A stretch of 27,933 nt of DNA from JBCCYM01 sp039190005 (GCA_039190005.1 JBCCYM010000015.1:1-27933), one strand, 5' to 3'; positions 1 to 10,900 are shown, counted from the first letter of the stretch. Made by a program: numbers and translations. The notes: a model not told the origin generated them from the letters alone.

Positions 1-28
1 ATTATTATTATTATTTTTATTATTTAAT

Positions 29-69
29 GTGTAGATATTCAACTCCTAAGCCCCTCTCAATATCTACAC
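29..69. repeat. 11-bp perfect inverted repeat near window start
   Basis: GTGTAGATATT (29-39) is followed after 19 nt by its exact reverse complement AATATCTACAC (59-69). An ATT trinucleotide run lies at 1-24. Neither strand shows a clean T-run directly after the stem, so a classical intrinsic terminator is not supported. It could be the end of a small repeat element or a transcript-end hairpin of a gene outside the window. No gene is visible in 1-250 apart from the regulatory sites listed separately. Confidence 0.6.
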
Positions 70-162
70 CTTCGCTGTCAGCCCCTTGCTAAAACATAAT
101 TTAAAAACTATGCTAGCTAATTATGGTTTAATTAAAGCACACAAAATGCGTAAAGTCAAGCA

Positions 163-187
163 AAAAATAAACGATTTGTTTATTTTT
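163..187. promoter_or_regulatory. palindromic operator candidate upstream of S24 repressor
   Basis: AAAAATAAAC (163-172) and GTTTATTTTT (178-187) form a perfect 10-bp inverted repeat around a 5-nt centre. It lies just upstream of an extended -10 promoter. Dimeric CI/LexA-type repressors usually bind such dyads next to their own promoter, so autoregulation is the natural inference. A similar shorter dyad is at 212-224. Confidence 0.5.
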
Positions 188-200
188 AGAGAATAAAAGA

Positions 201-209
201 TGATATAAT
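201..209 (+). promoter_or_regulatory. extended -10 promoter (TGNTATAAT) of the S24 repressor gene
   Basis: TGATATAAT at 201-209 is an exact match to the extended -10 consensus TGNTATAAT. No good -35 hexamer sits 16-18 bp upstream, which is typical of extended -10 promoters. Transcription would start near 216, about 35 nt before the ATG at 251. Confidence 0.5.
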
Positions 210-211
210 AA

Positions 212-224
212 ATAAATTGTTTAT
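212..224. promoter_or_regulatory. second palindrome overlapping the predicted start of transcription
   Basis: ATAAA and TTTAT flank a TTG centre at 212-224 (perfect 5-bp arms). The arms resemble the core of the larger dyad at 163-187 (AATAAAC/GTTTATT). The site falls on the predicted transcription start, where bound repressor would block initiation. AT-rich context lowers confidence. Confidence 0.35.
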
Positions 225-250
225 ATACGACACAGAACAATTGATTAAAT

Positions 251-952
251 ATGTATAAAAAACAACAGGTTATAAATAAAACAAGAAATTCCGGCGACAC
301 TTTAGCCGCTCAAGCCAGAGCTGACCGTCTGATTCGTGCTAGAGCGCTGGCAGGTTTTCGCACGCCTCGAGAAGTTACTGATAAATATGGCGACAAATAC
401 GCCATCAAATATGGTGGCTGGCGTGGTTGGGAACAAAGTATTGGCAGTGGACTATCGCAAAAAGGCGCGGAAAAAGCATGCAAAATCCTGCGTGAAGAAA
501 ATGTTGTTTGCAGCGCCGATTGGTTGATGCACAAAATCGGTCCGGGACCAAAACTCATAAGTGATTTTAATTACACCATGCAACAATCCTTAACAAACTT
601 GGTTAATGATGAGCTAACAGATAATCAGGCGATTATCGATGAGCTGCTGTTGTTTAAGAAACACCATCCGGAAAATATCGACCATATTATTAAAGATGAT
701 ACCATGCTGCCTTTTTATCAAATCGGCGATTATGTCGCCGGTATTAAAGTCGACGGCGAGAAGGCGGTTGGTAAAAACTGTATTGTTCAAACCATTGATG
801 GACAGCTAATGGTCAGAAAAATACGTAACAAAACCGGTAACACCTATACCTTAGAATGCCTGAATCACAATGCCGATAAACCGATTGAATACAATGTTGA
901 ACTCGATGGCGTGGCCGTGATTATCTGGTGGCGTAGTCCACTTGGCGATTGA
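251..952 (+). CDS. S24/CI-like transcriptional repressor, peptidase dyad apparently substituted
   Basis: A 233-residue DNA-binding regulator with the phage CI/LexA-like layout. The N-terminal part (about 22-95) looks like a helix-turn-helix domain. The C-terminal part (about 140-228) resembles the S24/LexA fold, with D150-T-M-L-P and a G159-D160 pair where S24 proteins carry the (G/D)SMxP...GD motif. Thr151 replaces the usual nucleophilic Ser. In the segment aligned with LexA VTVKRL, here L186-M-V-R-K-I, Arg189 sits at the catalytic Lys position with Lys190 next to it. A LexA-style self-cleavage mechanism is therefore doubtful, and the domain may serve only for dimerisation. Upstream dyads at 163-187 and 212-224 suggest autorepression. 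The start has no strong Shine-Dalgarno sequence. No phage genes are seen nearby, so this may be a chromosomal or relic-element regulator. Confidence 0.75.
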   Translation: MYKKQQVINKTRNSGDTLAAQARADRLIRARALAGFRTPREVTDKYGDKYAIKYGGWRGWEQSIGSGLSQKGAEKACKILREENVVCSADWLMHKIGPGPKLISDFNYTMQQSLTNLVNDELTDNQAIIDELLLFKKHHPENIDHIIKDDTMLPFYQIGDYVAGIKVDGEKAVGKNCIVQTIDGQLMVRKIRNKTGNTYTLECLNHNADKPIEYNVELDGVAVIIWWRSPLGD

Positions 953-962
953 TATTATTATT

Positions 963-1052
963 ATCCTAAAAACCGTTGCGCTCCCTACGACCCTTCGCCC
1001 CTTCGACAGGCTCAGGGCAAGCAGGCTCAGGGACCACTGCGGTTTTTAGGAT
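963..1052. repeat. MITE-like repeat element with 13-bp perfect terminal inverted repeats
   Basis: ATCCTAAAAACCG (963-975) and CGGTTTTTAGGAT (1040-1052) are exact reverse complements. Between them lies the dispersed motif CCCTTCGACAGGCTCAGGG and a partial repeat of it. The same internal motif and similar ends (ATCCTTAAAACCGC) recur at 16995-17219. The right end overlaps the 3' end of the response-regulator gene, whose TAA (1046-1048) is part of the repeat arm. The hairpin lies between two convergent genes and may act as a transcription terminator for both. Confidence 0.7.
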
Positions 1053-2098
1053 TGTCTACTACGCAAATAATCTTCATAAGAAAAAACCTTATCCTCATCA
1101 AGCTGATAGGCGGACAAATCATCGACTAAGGTATAATAAAAGCCAGGAAGATTATCAATCGCTTTGGCTGGGTGAAAATAAGCCGACCATGCTTCAATAG
1201 GTTTTTGTTCATCTTCCGCGGTTAAAAATAAAGGTATTTTCTCTCGTTGACGTAAAGCGAGCACTAAATCATTCGAGGAATCAACCTCATAACTGTCAAA
1301 TAAGTCATTTAATTCATCCAAGGCGGCATCACAGGCAACACCAAGTAATCGCAATTCACCCGACCTTGTCTGTAAAATAGCGTCGCCTTCGGTATTGATA
1401 AATTCATATTCCACAATCGCGTGTTGTTGACAAATATGATTAAAAAATGCCTGAAAAGCTTTATTATCCAGAGGTGATTGTGGATCAGCTGTGATGGCCT
1501 GAAAATGTACTGAGGATAAGCCATAAAAATGCTTGTAATGCAGTGAATGAATAGCTTTGATGATCTTTGGCGTTAATTCCAAGTCTTTTTTTTCAATAAA
1601 GACATCAACATAATCTTCACTCAATAAATTAATACCAAAATCAGCCTTTTCTTTGCCGGTAATCATAATGATTTTAACCGGCAAATTAAGCTCATCAAGC
1701 TTCCGACAAAACACATCGCCGCTCATAACTGGCATATCCTGATCGACAAGAATAACAGCAATATGATTATGTCTATCGCGATTACTAAAATAATACGACA
1801 TAGTATCGTTTAAATCAGTTTCAACACCATCATCCGACGAACTGGAAGCGATAGACGGTACATAAGTGTCATCATAATAAGGATCTTTCGCGGCTTGATC
1901 GCTGATATACGCCAGTGCCTGTTCAGGATTATCAAATAAATTAAAATAAAGCGCATCTTCTTCGATCATTATCTCCGCGGCTCTTTTTTCAACAAAAGCT
2001 ATATCGTCGTCAATCCATATCACTTGTGTGGGATGGCTGAAAAGCGCCATTGGTTTCTTTATAAGCTTTTGTTTTTCTGTGTCAATTTTAGTCATCAT
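1046..2098 (-). CDS. response regulator with insertion-bearing receiver domain and unrecognised C-terminal domain
   Basis: A 350-residue response regulator. The receiver spans about 24-185: acidic cluster D30-D31-D32, phosphoacceptor D119 in the D-Q-D-M-P motif, switch Thr147 in MITGK and Lys170/171. A hydrophilic Ser/Asp-rich stretch of about 45 residues (67-112) is inserted between the acidic cluster and the phosphoacceptor strand. The C-terminal half (about 195-350) shows no helix-turn-helix, GGDEF, EAL or AAA+ motif that I recognise, so the output is unknown. Its size recalls the Legionella LqsR type of regulator, but I cannot claim homology. The ATG overlaps the kinase stop as ATGA (2095-2098), so the pair should be translationally coupled and cognate. 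A second in-frame ATG at 2095 is possible. The stop codon lies inside the repeat arm at 1040-1052. Confidence 0.8.
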   Translation of the reverse strand: MMTKIDTEKQKLIKKPMALFSHPTQVIWIDDDIAFVEKRAAEIMIEEDALYFNLFDNPEQALAYISDQAAKDPYYDDTYVPSIASSSSDDGVETDLNDTMSYYFSNRDRHNHIAVILVDQDMPVMSGDVFCRKLDELNLPVKIIMITGKEKADFGINLLSEDYVDVFIEKKDLELTPKIIKAIHSLHYKHFYGLSSVHFQAITADPQSPLDNKAFQAFFNHICQQHAIVEYEFINTEGDAILQTRSGELRLLGVACDAALDELNDLFDSYEVDSSNDLVLALRQREKIPLFLTAEDEQKPIEAWSAYFHPAKAIDNLPGFYYTLVDDLSAYQLDEDKVFSYEDYLRSRQS

Positions 2099-4887
2099 TG
2101 TTTATCACCTTTAACTGGTGGGAAATTCAAAAAGAAACTGGTGTACGCGTTCTCTTTTGTTTCAAATGTAATAAAACCACCAATACTTTCCATAATACTA
2201 CGACAGGCATGTAAACCGATGCCTGAACCAACATTTTTTGGTTTGGTGGTAAAGCCAAATTCAAATATACGACTTTTAACCATTTTTGCAATACCCGTAC
2301 CCGTATCTTTTATCACTAATTGATTAAATTCTTTCGTTTTTTGACAATACAGCCATATTTCGCCTTTACTTGCCGCTTCAATCGCGTATAGCGCGTTATT
2401 GATCAAATTAATAACTACCCGCCGCATTAAATCTTCATTAGCGCTAATAACAAAACCATGATCGATATCGACATGAATTTTATTGTGTTTTTGCTCACCC
2501 AGGGTATAACGAAGCGACGCAACAGTATCATTGACAATTGTTTCGATAGCATGCTTACCGATATTATGCTGCAACTCTTTGCCGGATTTGATATTGATCA
2601 GCATCGTATTCAGGAACTCCAACATGCTATTGCCTTGTTTTTTAATGGTTGTAATCGAATCAGCCACTTGTCGTAAGACAAAATTATTGATCGGCGGGGG
2701 ATTGAGCCGATGACTGTCAGCTAATTGATACGCCTCAATCAGCTTGGGCAGCGTTTTGTCAACAATAACAGAGCAAGAACGAATTGTGTTGATGGATGGC
2801 GCGATATCATGTGATAATTGACCAGCCAGTTGTCGAATAGTCCGCGATCTTACTTCAGCTTGCTCAGCTTTTAATCGTTCCTGTTCACTTTTTTTTCGAT
2901 CAGTAATATTTATCGAAATACCTAATAGACCAGTAATATTACCATCTCCATCGCGTAGTGGCACTTTATTAGTTAACTGACTAATGGCATTACCTCGAGA
3001 GTCAATAAAAGGTTCTTCTTCTATATTTATTCGTGGCACACCCGTATCCATAATACTCATATCAAGCTGCATTGCTAATTCTGCGACCTCTTCCGGCAAA
3101 TTTACTTTTCTACAAAAACTGTAAATTGTTTCACCTAATACATCATCTCTAGAATTTAATCCAGAAAGTTTAGCTGCTTCATCATTACAACCGACATAAA
3201 CACCTTCTCTATTTATCCAGTAAACACTGCCAGGCATATTAGCAACAATATTTTCAAATAAAATCTCTTTTTCTGACGCTTGTCTCTTACGCTCAGAGAT
3301 ATCTATTGACGCGCAAAGTACACCAGTTATATTACCGCTTATATCTCGTAACGGCACTTTATTGGTTAATTGATACAATACACGACCTTGATTATCGGTA
3401 AATGGTGCTTCTTCGACATTGAACTGTGGTCTACCGGTACGCATAACTTCATCATTCGATTTTCTAAATACCTCTATAACTTCTAATGAAGTATTAATTT
3501 TCTCTTTAAGTTCATAAAGTGTCATGCCCTTGACATCATGACGTGATTTCAATCCAAGTATCTTAGCCGCTTCATCATTGCAGCCCATATAGATATTATT
3601 TTTATCGAGCCAATAAACACTGCCAGGCATGGCGGCAATAATATCTTCAAACTGCTGTTGACGTTGCCGTTCTTGTTTAATCCTCTCTTCTTCCATTTTC
3701 TTACGATCAATAATGTTAATTGATACGCCAAGTATGCCCGTTACATTACCATTAACATCTCGCAACGGCACTTTGTTAGTTAATTGATGCCACACTCGAC
3801 CTTGAACGTCGGTAAAGGGTACTTCTTCAATATTGAATTTCGGCTGACCGGTACGAATGATTTCTTCATCCAGCTTTGCCACTTTTTCGGCAACTTCCAA
3901 CGGCGCGCCAACTTTCTCCAACAATGTATAAATTGTTTCGCCTTTAATATCATCACGTGACTTCAAGCCAGTCATCCTAACACCCTCATCATTACAGCCC
4001 ATATAAACACCGCTTTTATCCAACCAATAAACACTACCGGGCATGGCGGCAACAATATCTTCAAAAAACTGCTGTTGTTGTTTCATCCGTTCAGCTTCGA
4101 TTTTCTTGTGATCAGCCATATTAATGGATACGCCAAGTATACCGGTTACATTGCCATTGACATCCCTTAATGGCACTTTATTGGTCAGTTGATGCCATAA
4201 GCGACCTTCAACATCGGTAAATGGTGTTTCTTCAATATTTAATTTCGCTTGACCGGTACGAATAATTTCAGCATCCTGCTCCGCGACTTTTTTGGCAGCT
4301 TCAATTGGAAAATTAACTTTCTCACCGAGTGTATAAACCGTCTCGCCGTTTATTTCAAATCGTGATTTTAGTCCAAGCAGCTTAGCACATTCATCATTAC
4401 AACCTCTATACACACTATTGCTATCTAACCAGTAAATACTGCCAGGCATCACAGCGATAATGTCTTCAAAAAATTGTTGCCGTTGCTGTTCTTCTGTGTC
4501 TTGTTCAACAGCATAATTCGCCAATAGCAATACACCGATAATGTTTTCCCGCTCATTCTTTAATGGACGCAAATCAAATTGTATTTGCCGATTTTGTTTA
4601 TTGGCGCGGGATAAAGTTTCATTACCACCTTTTTCAACGACTGCTTTGAGTTTTGATTGCAAGTTATTCGCTATTGCTTCTGAACAGTCAAATTTGCTGG
4701 CTAACTTAGCCATAGTGATACCGGTAATAACTTGTTCAGAAGCGACACCTAAGATCTCAACAGCCGAAGTATTGCAAGCACCGCAAATACCGCTATTATC
4801 AAAATAAAATGCCGGATTAGGCAACGCCATTAATAATGATTCAGCGCTTACAGGTAGGATATTATTTTCTTGTTTGGTTTTTTTCAT
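2095..4887 (-). CDS. soluble multi-PAS sensor histidine kinase
   Basis: A 930-residue kinase from the ATG at 4887. AAGGA at 4900-4896 with an 8-nt spacer decides this start; an upstream in-frame ATG at 4917 overlaps a TATAAT box (4912-4907) and is less likely. A divergent PAS-like domain (about 16-125) is followed by four very similar PAS units starting near residues 141, 276, 414 and 544, each with M-P-G-S-(I/V)-Y-W, G-C-N-D-E and Q-L-T-N-K-V-P-L-R-D. Next come a His-box with the phosphoacceptor in S-H-D-I-A-P (His693) and a catalytic ATPase domain with the N box (N-L-I-N-N-A), D-T-G-T-G, F-E-F-G-F-T-T-K and G-S-G-I-G-L. No membrane segments or signal peptide are visible, so it should sense a cytoplasmic ligand. 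It lies 57 nt after the NRPS gene and overlaps the response regulator. Confidence 0.9.
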   Translation of the reverse strand: MKKTKQENNILPVSAESLLMALPNPAFYFDNSGICGACNTSAVEILGVASEQVITGITMAKLASKFDCSEAIANNLQSKLKAVVEKGGNETLSRANKQNRQIQFDLRPLKNERENIIGVLLLANYAVEQDTEEQQRQQFFEDIIAVMPGSIYWLDSNSVYRGCNDECAKLLGLKSRFEINGETVYTLGEKVNFPIEAAKKVAEQDAEIIRTGQAKLNIEETPFTDVEGRLWHQLTNKVPLRDVNGNVTGILGVSINMADHKKIEAERMKQQQQFFEDIVAAMPGSVYWLDKSGVYMGCNDEGVRMTGLKSRDDIKGETIYTLLEKVGAPLEVAEKVAKLDEEIIRTGQPKFNIEEVPFTDVQGRVWHQLTNKVPLRDVNGNVTGILGVSINIIDRKKMEEERIKQERQRQQQFEDIIAAMPGSVYWLDKNNIYMGCNDEAAKILGLKSRHDVKGMTLYELKEKINTSLEVIEVFRKSNDEVMRTGRPQFNVEEAPFTDNQGRVLYQLTNKVPLRDISGNITGVLCASIDISERKRQASEKEILFENIVANMPGSVYWINREGVYVGCNDEAAKLSGLNSRDDVLGETIYSFCRKVNLPEEVAELAMQLDMSIMDTGVPRINIEEEPFIDSRGNAISQLTNKVPLRDGDGNITGLLGISINITDRKKSEQERLKAEQAEVRSRTIRQLAGQLSHDIAPSINTIRSCSVIVDKTLPKLIEAYQLADSHRLNPPPINNFVLRQVADSITTIKKQGNSMLEFLNTMLINIKSGKELQHNIGKHAIETIVNDTVASLRYTLGEQKHNKIHVDIDHGFVISANEDLMRRVVINLINNALYAIEAASKGEIWLYCQKTKEFNQLVIKDTGTGIAKMVKSRIFEFGFTTKPKNVGSGIGLHACRSIMESIGGFITFETKENAYTSFFLNFPPVKGDKQ
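2866..4470 (-). repeat. four tandem PAS-coding repeat units of about 0.4 kb
   Basis: Inside the kinase gene four consecutive units (about 4470-4066, 4065-3652, 3651-3259, 3258-2866) encode near-identical PAS domains and linkers of 131-138 residues. Similarity is visible at DNA level too, strongest between the first three units. This points to tandem duplication within the gene, and copy number could vary by recombination. Confidence 0.8.
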
Positions 4888-4906
4888 AGTCTTAATCCTT
4901 GTTATT

Positions 4907-4912
4907 ATTATA
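4907..4912 (-). promoter_or_regulatory. possible internal -10 box for the kinase gene
   Basis: TATAAT reads on the minus strand at 4912-4907, 19 nt upstream of the preferred ATG at 4887. A second TATAAT is at 4930-4925. No convincing -35 element is seen. A short near-palindrome (ACCACTAGCGGT, 4913-4924) lies beside the box. If functional it would let the kinase pair be transcribed apart from the NRPS. Confidence 0.25.
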
Positions 4913-4944
4913 ACCACTAGCGGTATTATAATGGTAAATTTCGA

Positions 4945-7900
4945 TCAAGTATATTTCTTTGTCAAAAAATCCAGATACGTAGTTATCACCGTATCGGTAA
5001 TGGCTGTCGGAGAGGTAGTGATATTATCGTAATCAGCCAGTAATACTGAACTATTCGCCATAGAAAATGCCGGTGAGTGTTGATACAATTGTAACAATGT
5101 CTGTTCATTTAACCGTTTTTCACTTAATAATGGCATTAACCCGTTAATTAAATGATCAGGATGTTCAGCAACAAACGCCCGCAGCTTCTGTAGCCATTGT
5201 TGATAATCCAAGCCAATGATCTTATAGCCCAATTTATTAACCATCTCAAAAAATTGATTGGTATTGATATTATTTTTTCTCTGTGGCGCGATATGGTAAA
5301 CCGGCTGTTCATAAATACTGGGATGTGTCGCCAGACTTACCAGAGCTTTTGCCAGATAATCGACGGTAACAAACTCTTCCTTGATATCATCCAACAGTGG
5401 GAACGCTTTTATCTGTTGACATACATCCAAGAAAATCGCCCAGAAATCACGGAGATTAGCATAACCAGATTCAGCACATAAGACAAAACCGAAACGGTAA
5501 ATCACTGCTGACAATCCCTGTTTTTGTGCCGCCTGTATTAGTTTTTCGCCCACCCATTTACTCTGGGTGTAACCAATCTCATGAGCCATACACTTTTCAG
5601 AAAAATTGACATCATAATATTCATCAATAATTGGCCAGTGATTGTAATAATGCGTAAAACTGGTCACCGCCAATGTTGAACAATGGTGCAAGGGAATGTT
5701 ATGGCTGCCGGCAAAATTTATGATGTTCAGCAAACCCATGACATTGGTATTTTTCAGTTGCGCGTAAGGTAAAGCAAAATTGACGATGCCAGCGCAATTA
5801 AAAATGATATCAATAATTGTCGCTAAGTGGTGATATTCAAACTTAGATAAAGCAAAATTATCCTGATCAAGATGACCAACGATAATATGAATACGTGATT
5901 GATAAGTATTATTCCATAATTTATATTTTTGTAGATTGCTTTTCAACCTTTGCAAAGCGGTCTGCTGACTATCAGCTCGCACCAAACAGTAAATAGCCAT
6001 ATCCGTTTGCGTCAAAAATACTTTTAATAAATAAGCGCCAATAAATCCGGTCGCGCCAGTAAAAAATAAAGATTTGATTTCTTTTTTTTCTGACAATATG
6101 CCAGTTCGAATAGTTAAACGCTTAATTAATTGATCCGCTTCAGCTTGAAAATCCAAAACCGGCTCTGACACAGGGTTATCCGCGGCAATAGTTTCAATAA
6201 TAGCAGCCAAGTCGCGAATGGTGCTGTGCTGATAAATAGTGTCCGCTTTGATAGAAATATTATGATTTTGATATAATACGGCTATCAGCTTCATTACCCG
6301 AATTGAATTACCACCGAGTTGGAAAAAATCATCATCCATAGCAAAAGCATGTGGTATTGCCAGCACATCCTGCCATAGCTGATACAATTTCTTTTCCCAA
6401 GCACTTCGCGGCGCGACATATTTTTGCCGCAATTTTGGCAAATCAACCAATTCAAGCACATTGTTATCAACCCAATGTTGTAATACCTGTCGATCAATTT
6501 TGTGATTCACTGATAATGCCAATTGGTCACGGCATATAAAATAACTGGGAATCATATACTCTGGCAAATATTGTTGCAGATACCGACACAGTGTTTTACT
6601 GAGTTGCTTCTGATCTTGTATGTCACTGCTTACAAACGCAAACAGTGTATTTTCTCTTTCCTGCTGTTTGACCAACACTACTGCTTGCTTGACTGCTGAA
6701 TGATGAGTCAGTTGTGATTCAATCTCACCTAATTCCAGTCGCTGACCATGTCGTTTAACCTGATGATCAATACGTCCGATAAACTCCAAATTACCATCCG
6801 GCAACCAACGCACATAATCACCAGTTTTGTATAACTGTTCACTTGGATTATCACTAAAGGGATTGGTTATAAAAGCTGCTTTAGTTCGATGCGGTTTATT
6901 CAAATAACCACGCGCTAAACCAACACCACCAACATATAATTCACCAGCAACGCCTATTGGAACCAACCGCTGCCGCTTATCTAAAACATAAGCTTGAATA
7001 TTTTGTATAGGCTCTCCAATGCACTTAACTAAACCCAATTGTGATGTATTATATACATACTTTGACACCCATACCGTTGCCTCAGCGGGACCATAACAGT
7101 TAATAATACTATATTTTTCACTCCAGTCCTCTATCGTTTTTTGATTCCCTGTTTCACCGGCAATAATAATTTTATTTAAGGCTGGCAATTGAACATCTGT
7201 TGGCATGTAATCTAATAACGCCGGTGGAATATAAGCAACAGCAATAGCTTTCTGCTTAAGAAACAGACTAAAATCTTGTGGTTCAGTACAAACAACATCA
7301 GGCACAATATGCAATGTGCCACCAGACAATAATGCCATAAAAATCTCAAATACTGACGCATCAAAACCAATAGCTGAAAACTGACTAATTGGCATACCAG
7401 CGGCAAGTGAAAACGCTTTGATTTGATACGTTACCATATTAACGACACCACGATGATTGATTAATACACCTTTCGGTTTTCCAGTGGAGCCGGAAGTGTA
7501 AATAATATAAGCCAAATCTTCAGGATGACCATTTTGTTCAGACCATGTTAATACGCTTTCCGTCATAGTTGGCAATTGATCTAAATTAATTACTTGTCTA
7601 TTTTGCTCGCCCAAACAGGGAAGATACGCGGCGTGATTGTCACAAAGCACATGACGCGCTTGTGTATCATTGAGCATGTAGACAACTCGTGCCGCTGGCA
7701 ATTTATCATCAATAGGGACATAAGCGCCACCGGCTTTCAAAACTGCCAGGATAGCAACAATTAAATGCACACGTCGCTGGAGATACAAGGCTACCGCTTG
7801 TTGATGTTGCAAACCTTGACGACAAAGATAAGCCGCCAACATATTGCTTTTCTCATCCAGTTGTTGATAGTTAAGCGTCGTAATACCATCACTTACCGCG

Positions 7901-10900
7901 ATAATATTCGGCACGCGCTTAGCTTGTTCAACAAATAACTGATGCAGCGTTTTATGATCAGGATAAGTCGCTTTAGTATTATTCCAATCATGCAAGAGCC
8001 GTTGTCGCTCTGCCGCTGAAAGAAAATCCCAATGACTGATGGGTTTAGTTAGATTATCAGCCATGATGGTTAATAGTTGAAGGTAATGTTGCAACAGTTG
8101 TCTTACCATCACGGGTTCAAACAGACGGGTACGATATTCTACTTTCCCAATAATACTGGACTGATAGTGATTCAGCGCGATACAAAAATCGAATTTGCTG
8201 GTTTTTGTGTGAACATCGTATAAATCCAATTGCCACGGCTGCTGACAGGATTCAACAGTCGATTCTAAAGAGAAAGCCACAGAACAAGGAAATTTAGTCT
8301 TACAAAACTGTGGCAGATAATCATTAAGTTGCTGCAAAGGTATGATACCGTGATCCTGAGCGCGACTTAGCATAGTGGATACGCTATCAAGCAGCTCAAC
8401 GCCATTCATCTGTGCTGATAATTTCACTCGCAATATTAACGTATTGAGAAAATCACCGAAGATATCATTAAACATGGTTTTATAACGTAGTGATAGCACT
8501 GACGCCAATGGAATATCTGTTTGACCACTGTAGCGAAACAGCAATACATAAAAACCGCTTAATAACACTGTAAATGGTGTATAATGACCACCCTTGACGA
8601 TATTTTCTAACCGCTGACAAACCTCAGTTGGAATCACAAATTTTTCTACTGATCCAAGGGATAAATCAATTTCCCGCGCTTCAACTTGACGACGAATCGC
8701 TTTTAGCTCAAACAAGGGTAAATCATTAAGTTGCCGCTGCCAGTAATGATAATGTCGCTGACTGTCAGCTTGCCGCGATTGCTGACGGTACCAATTAACA
8801 AAATCCTGGTAGCTGCCGCTTAATGATGGCAGATTATATCGCGGTGTTTGTTTTTTATCTAAGTTACTATAGATTGTCTGTAGCTCAGATAATAATAAAT
8901 TGAGTGACATACCATCGGCAATAATATGATGAATAGTCACGAAAAGGTAAAATTCTCGCGCGCTGACTTTTATCAAGAAAAAACGATAAAGTGAGGCGTT
9001 TTCTAGATCAAATAATTCTTTAGCTTGCGCTTCAGCAATATTGATAGCTTGTTTTTTACCCACTCGCGGGTTTTTCGATAAATCAATAAATGGCAAGCGA
9101 TAATATTGATAAGGTATAATTTTATTATAGACTTGCCCTGCCACCGATTTGATTCGCGCGCGCAACATCTGATGTCGTTGTAAAATATGATTGATAGCTT
9201 GCTCCATGACTATTAATGATACTGATTCTTTGACAACAACCGTAATAGTTTCATTGTAAACCGGTGTTTTTGGCATTGCTAATTGATGTAAGAAAATTTG
9301 TTCCTGTGATAACGATAGTGGAAAAATATCCTTCTGATTTTCACCTGATGATATCGGTATAAATTTATCAAGCTGCCGCTCGTCAATATGTTTATCAATA
9401 TAATCAGCAAGATCAGCAATACAAAGGCCATGACGTATGCCGGTGACATTAAGCTGAATATGCCAACAGTCAATAACATCAGCTAACAGTTTTATCAGCT
9501 TTAATGAATCACCACCCAGTTCAAAAAAATTATCCAGGACACCTATTTTGCCTTTGTCCAGATGGCGCTGCCACAGTGGTAATAATTGTTGCTCAGTTGC
9601 TGTACGTGGTGGGACATAATTGCTATCAATCGGCAGTGGTGAAAAATGATTTTGCAGTAAAGCCTGCCGATCAATTTTACCATTAGCGGACAGCGGAAAA
9701 CTGTCACAACAGATGAAACGATGAGGTATAAACGAAGCCGGTAGAAATGCTTTCAAAAATTGACGTAATTTTGAATGTGATAAATTATTAGGGGTGGGAC
9801 TGAGAAGATAAGCAATTAATTGCTTAAAACCGCTATTTTGATTCTGCTGGCACATTACTACCGCCTGTTCAATTGCTGGATGTCGTAACAATACAGATTC
9901 TATTTCGCCTATTTCAATGAGTAAGCTGTTTATTTTTATCTGGTAATCGATACGTCTAATAAGCTCCAGCTCACCATTAGGCAAACGCCGCACCAGATCA
10001 CCACTTTTGTAGAGTTTTGTTCTACTGTTAAAAGGATTAATAATGAATTTCTGTTGATTAAGGTCAGGTCGCCGCCAATAACCTAATGCCAAACCATAGC
10101 CACCCATATATAATTCTCCTGCTTCACCATCAGCTACTAATCGATAATTTTTATCCAGTACATAACATTGACTATAACGTACGGTATGCCCAATCGGTAT
10201 TGATGGCAAATCTTTATCATGTTTGTTGATTAAATGCGTTGCACTGAATACTGTATTTTCCGTCGGACCATAACCATTGAGAAAATATCGTGGATGATGC
10301 TTGTTATTTAATAGAGCAAGCGAATTCTTTTTATTCAATGGTTCTCCACCAACAAGCAAATATTCCAGTTGTGAAAAAACATCAGGATCCATAGAAAACA
10401 CCAAATTAAAAATAGCGGAAGCAAGTACCATAACACTTGTTTTACTACTGATTATTTCTCTACATAATTGCTCAATGTTTAAAAGTATCTGACTAGCAAA
10501 AATATATAAACTTGCCCCATTCAACAACGCGCCCCAAATTTCAAAAGTAGAGGCGTCAAATATAATGTTGGATAAAAAAGCAAAACGGTGTCGCGGTCTT
10601 ACAGCAATGTAATTAGTTTTATGTACCAAACGCGTAACACCACGATGCGGAATCATCACACCTTTTGGTTCGCCAGTAGAGCCGGAAGTGTACATGATAT
10701 AAGCCAAGTCTTCACCACGGCATTCGATTTGGAGATTACTTTTCGACTGTTTTACTAAATGCGTATTATCATCAAGATAAATAATATGTGTTGGCTTTAT
10801 ATCTAAGCTGTTAATAACGGCTTGTTTACCAGTAACACTAATCAAAAATGAACTGTCAATATCACCAATAATCTGTTTGATCCGCGCTAGCGGATAATCG

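Noticed and set aside
29..69. The 11-bp inverted repeat as an intrinsic terminator.
   Set aside because: The stem is AT-rich and neither strand has a continuous T-run after it; kept only as a repeat.
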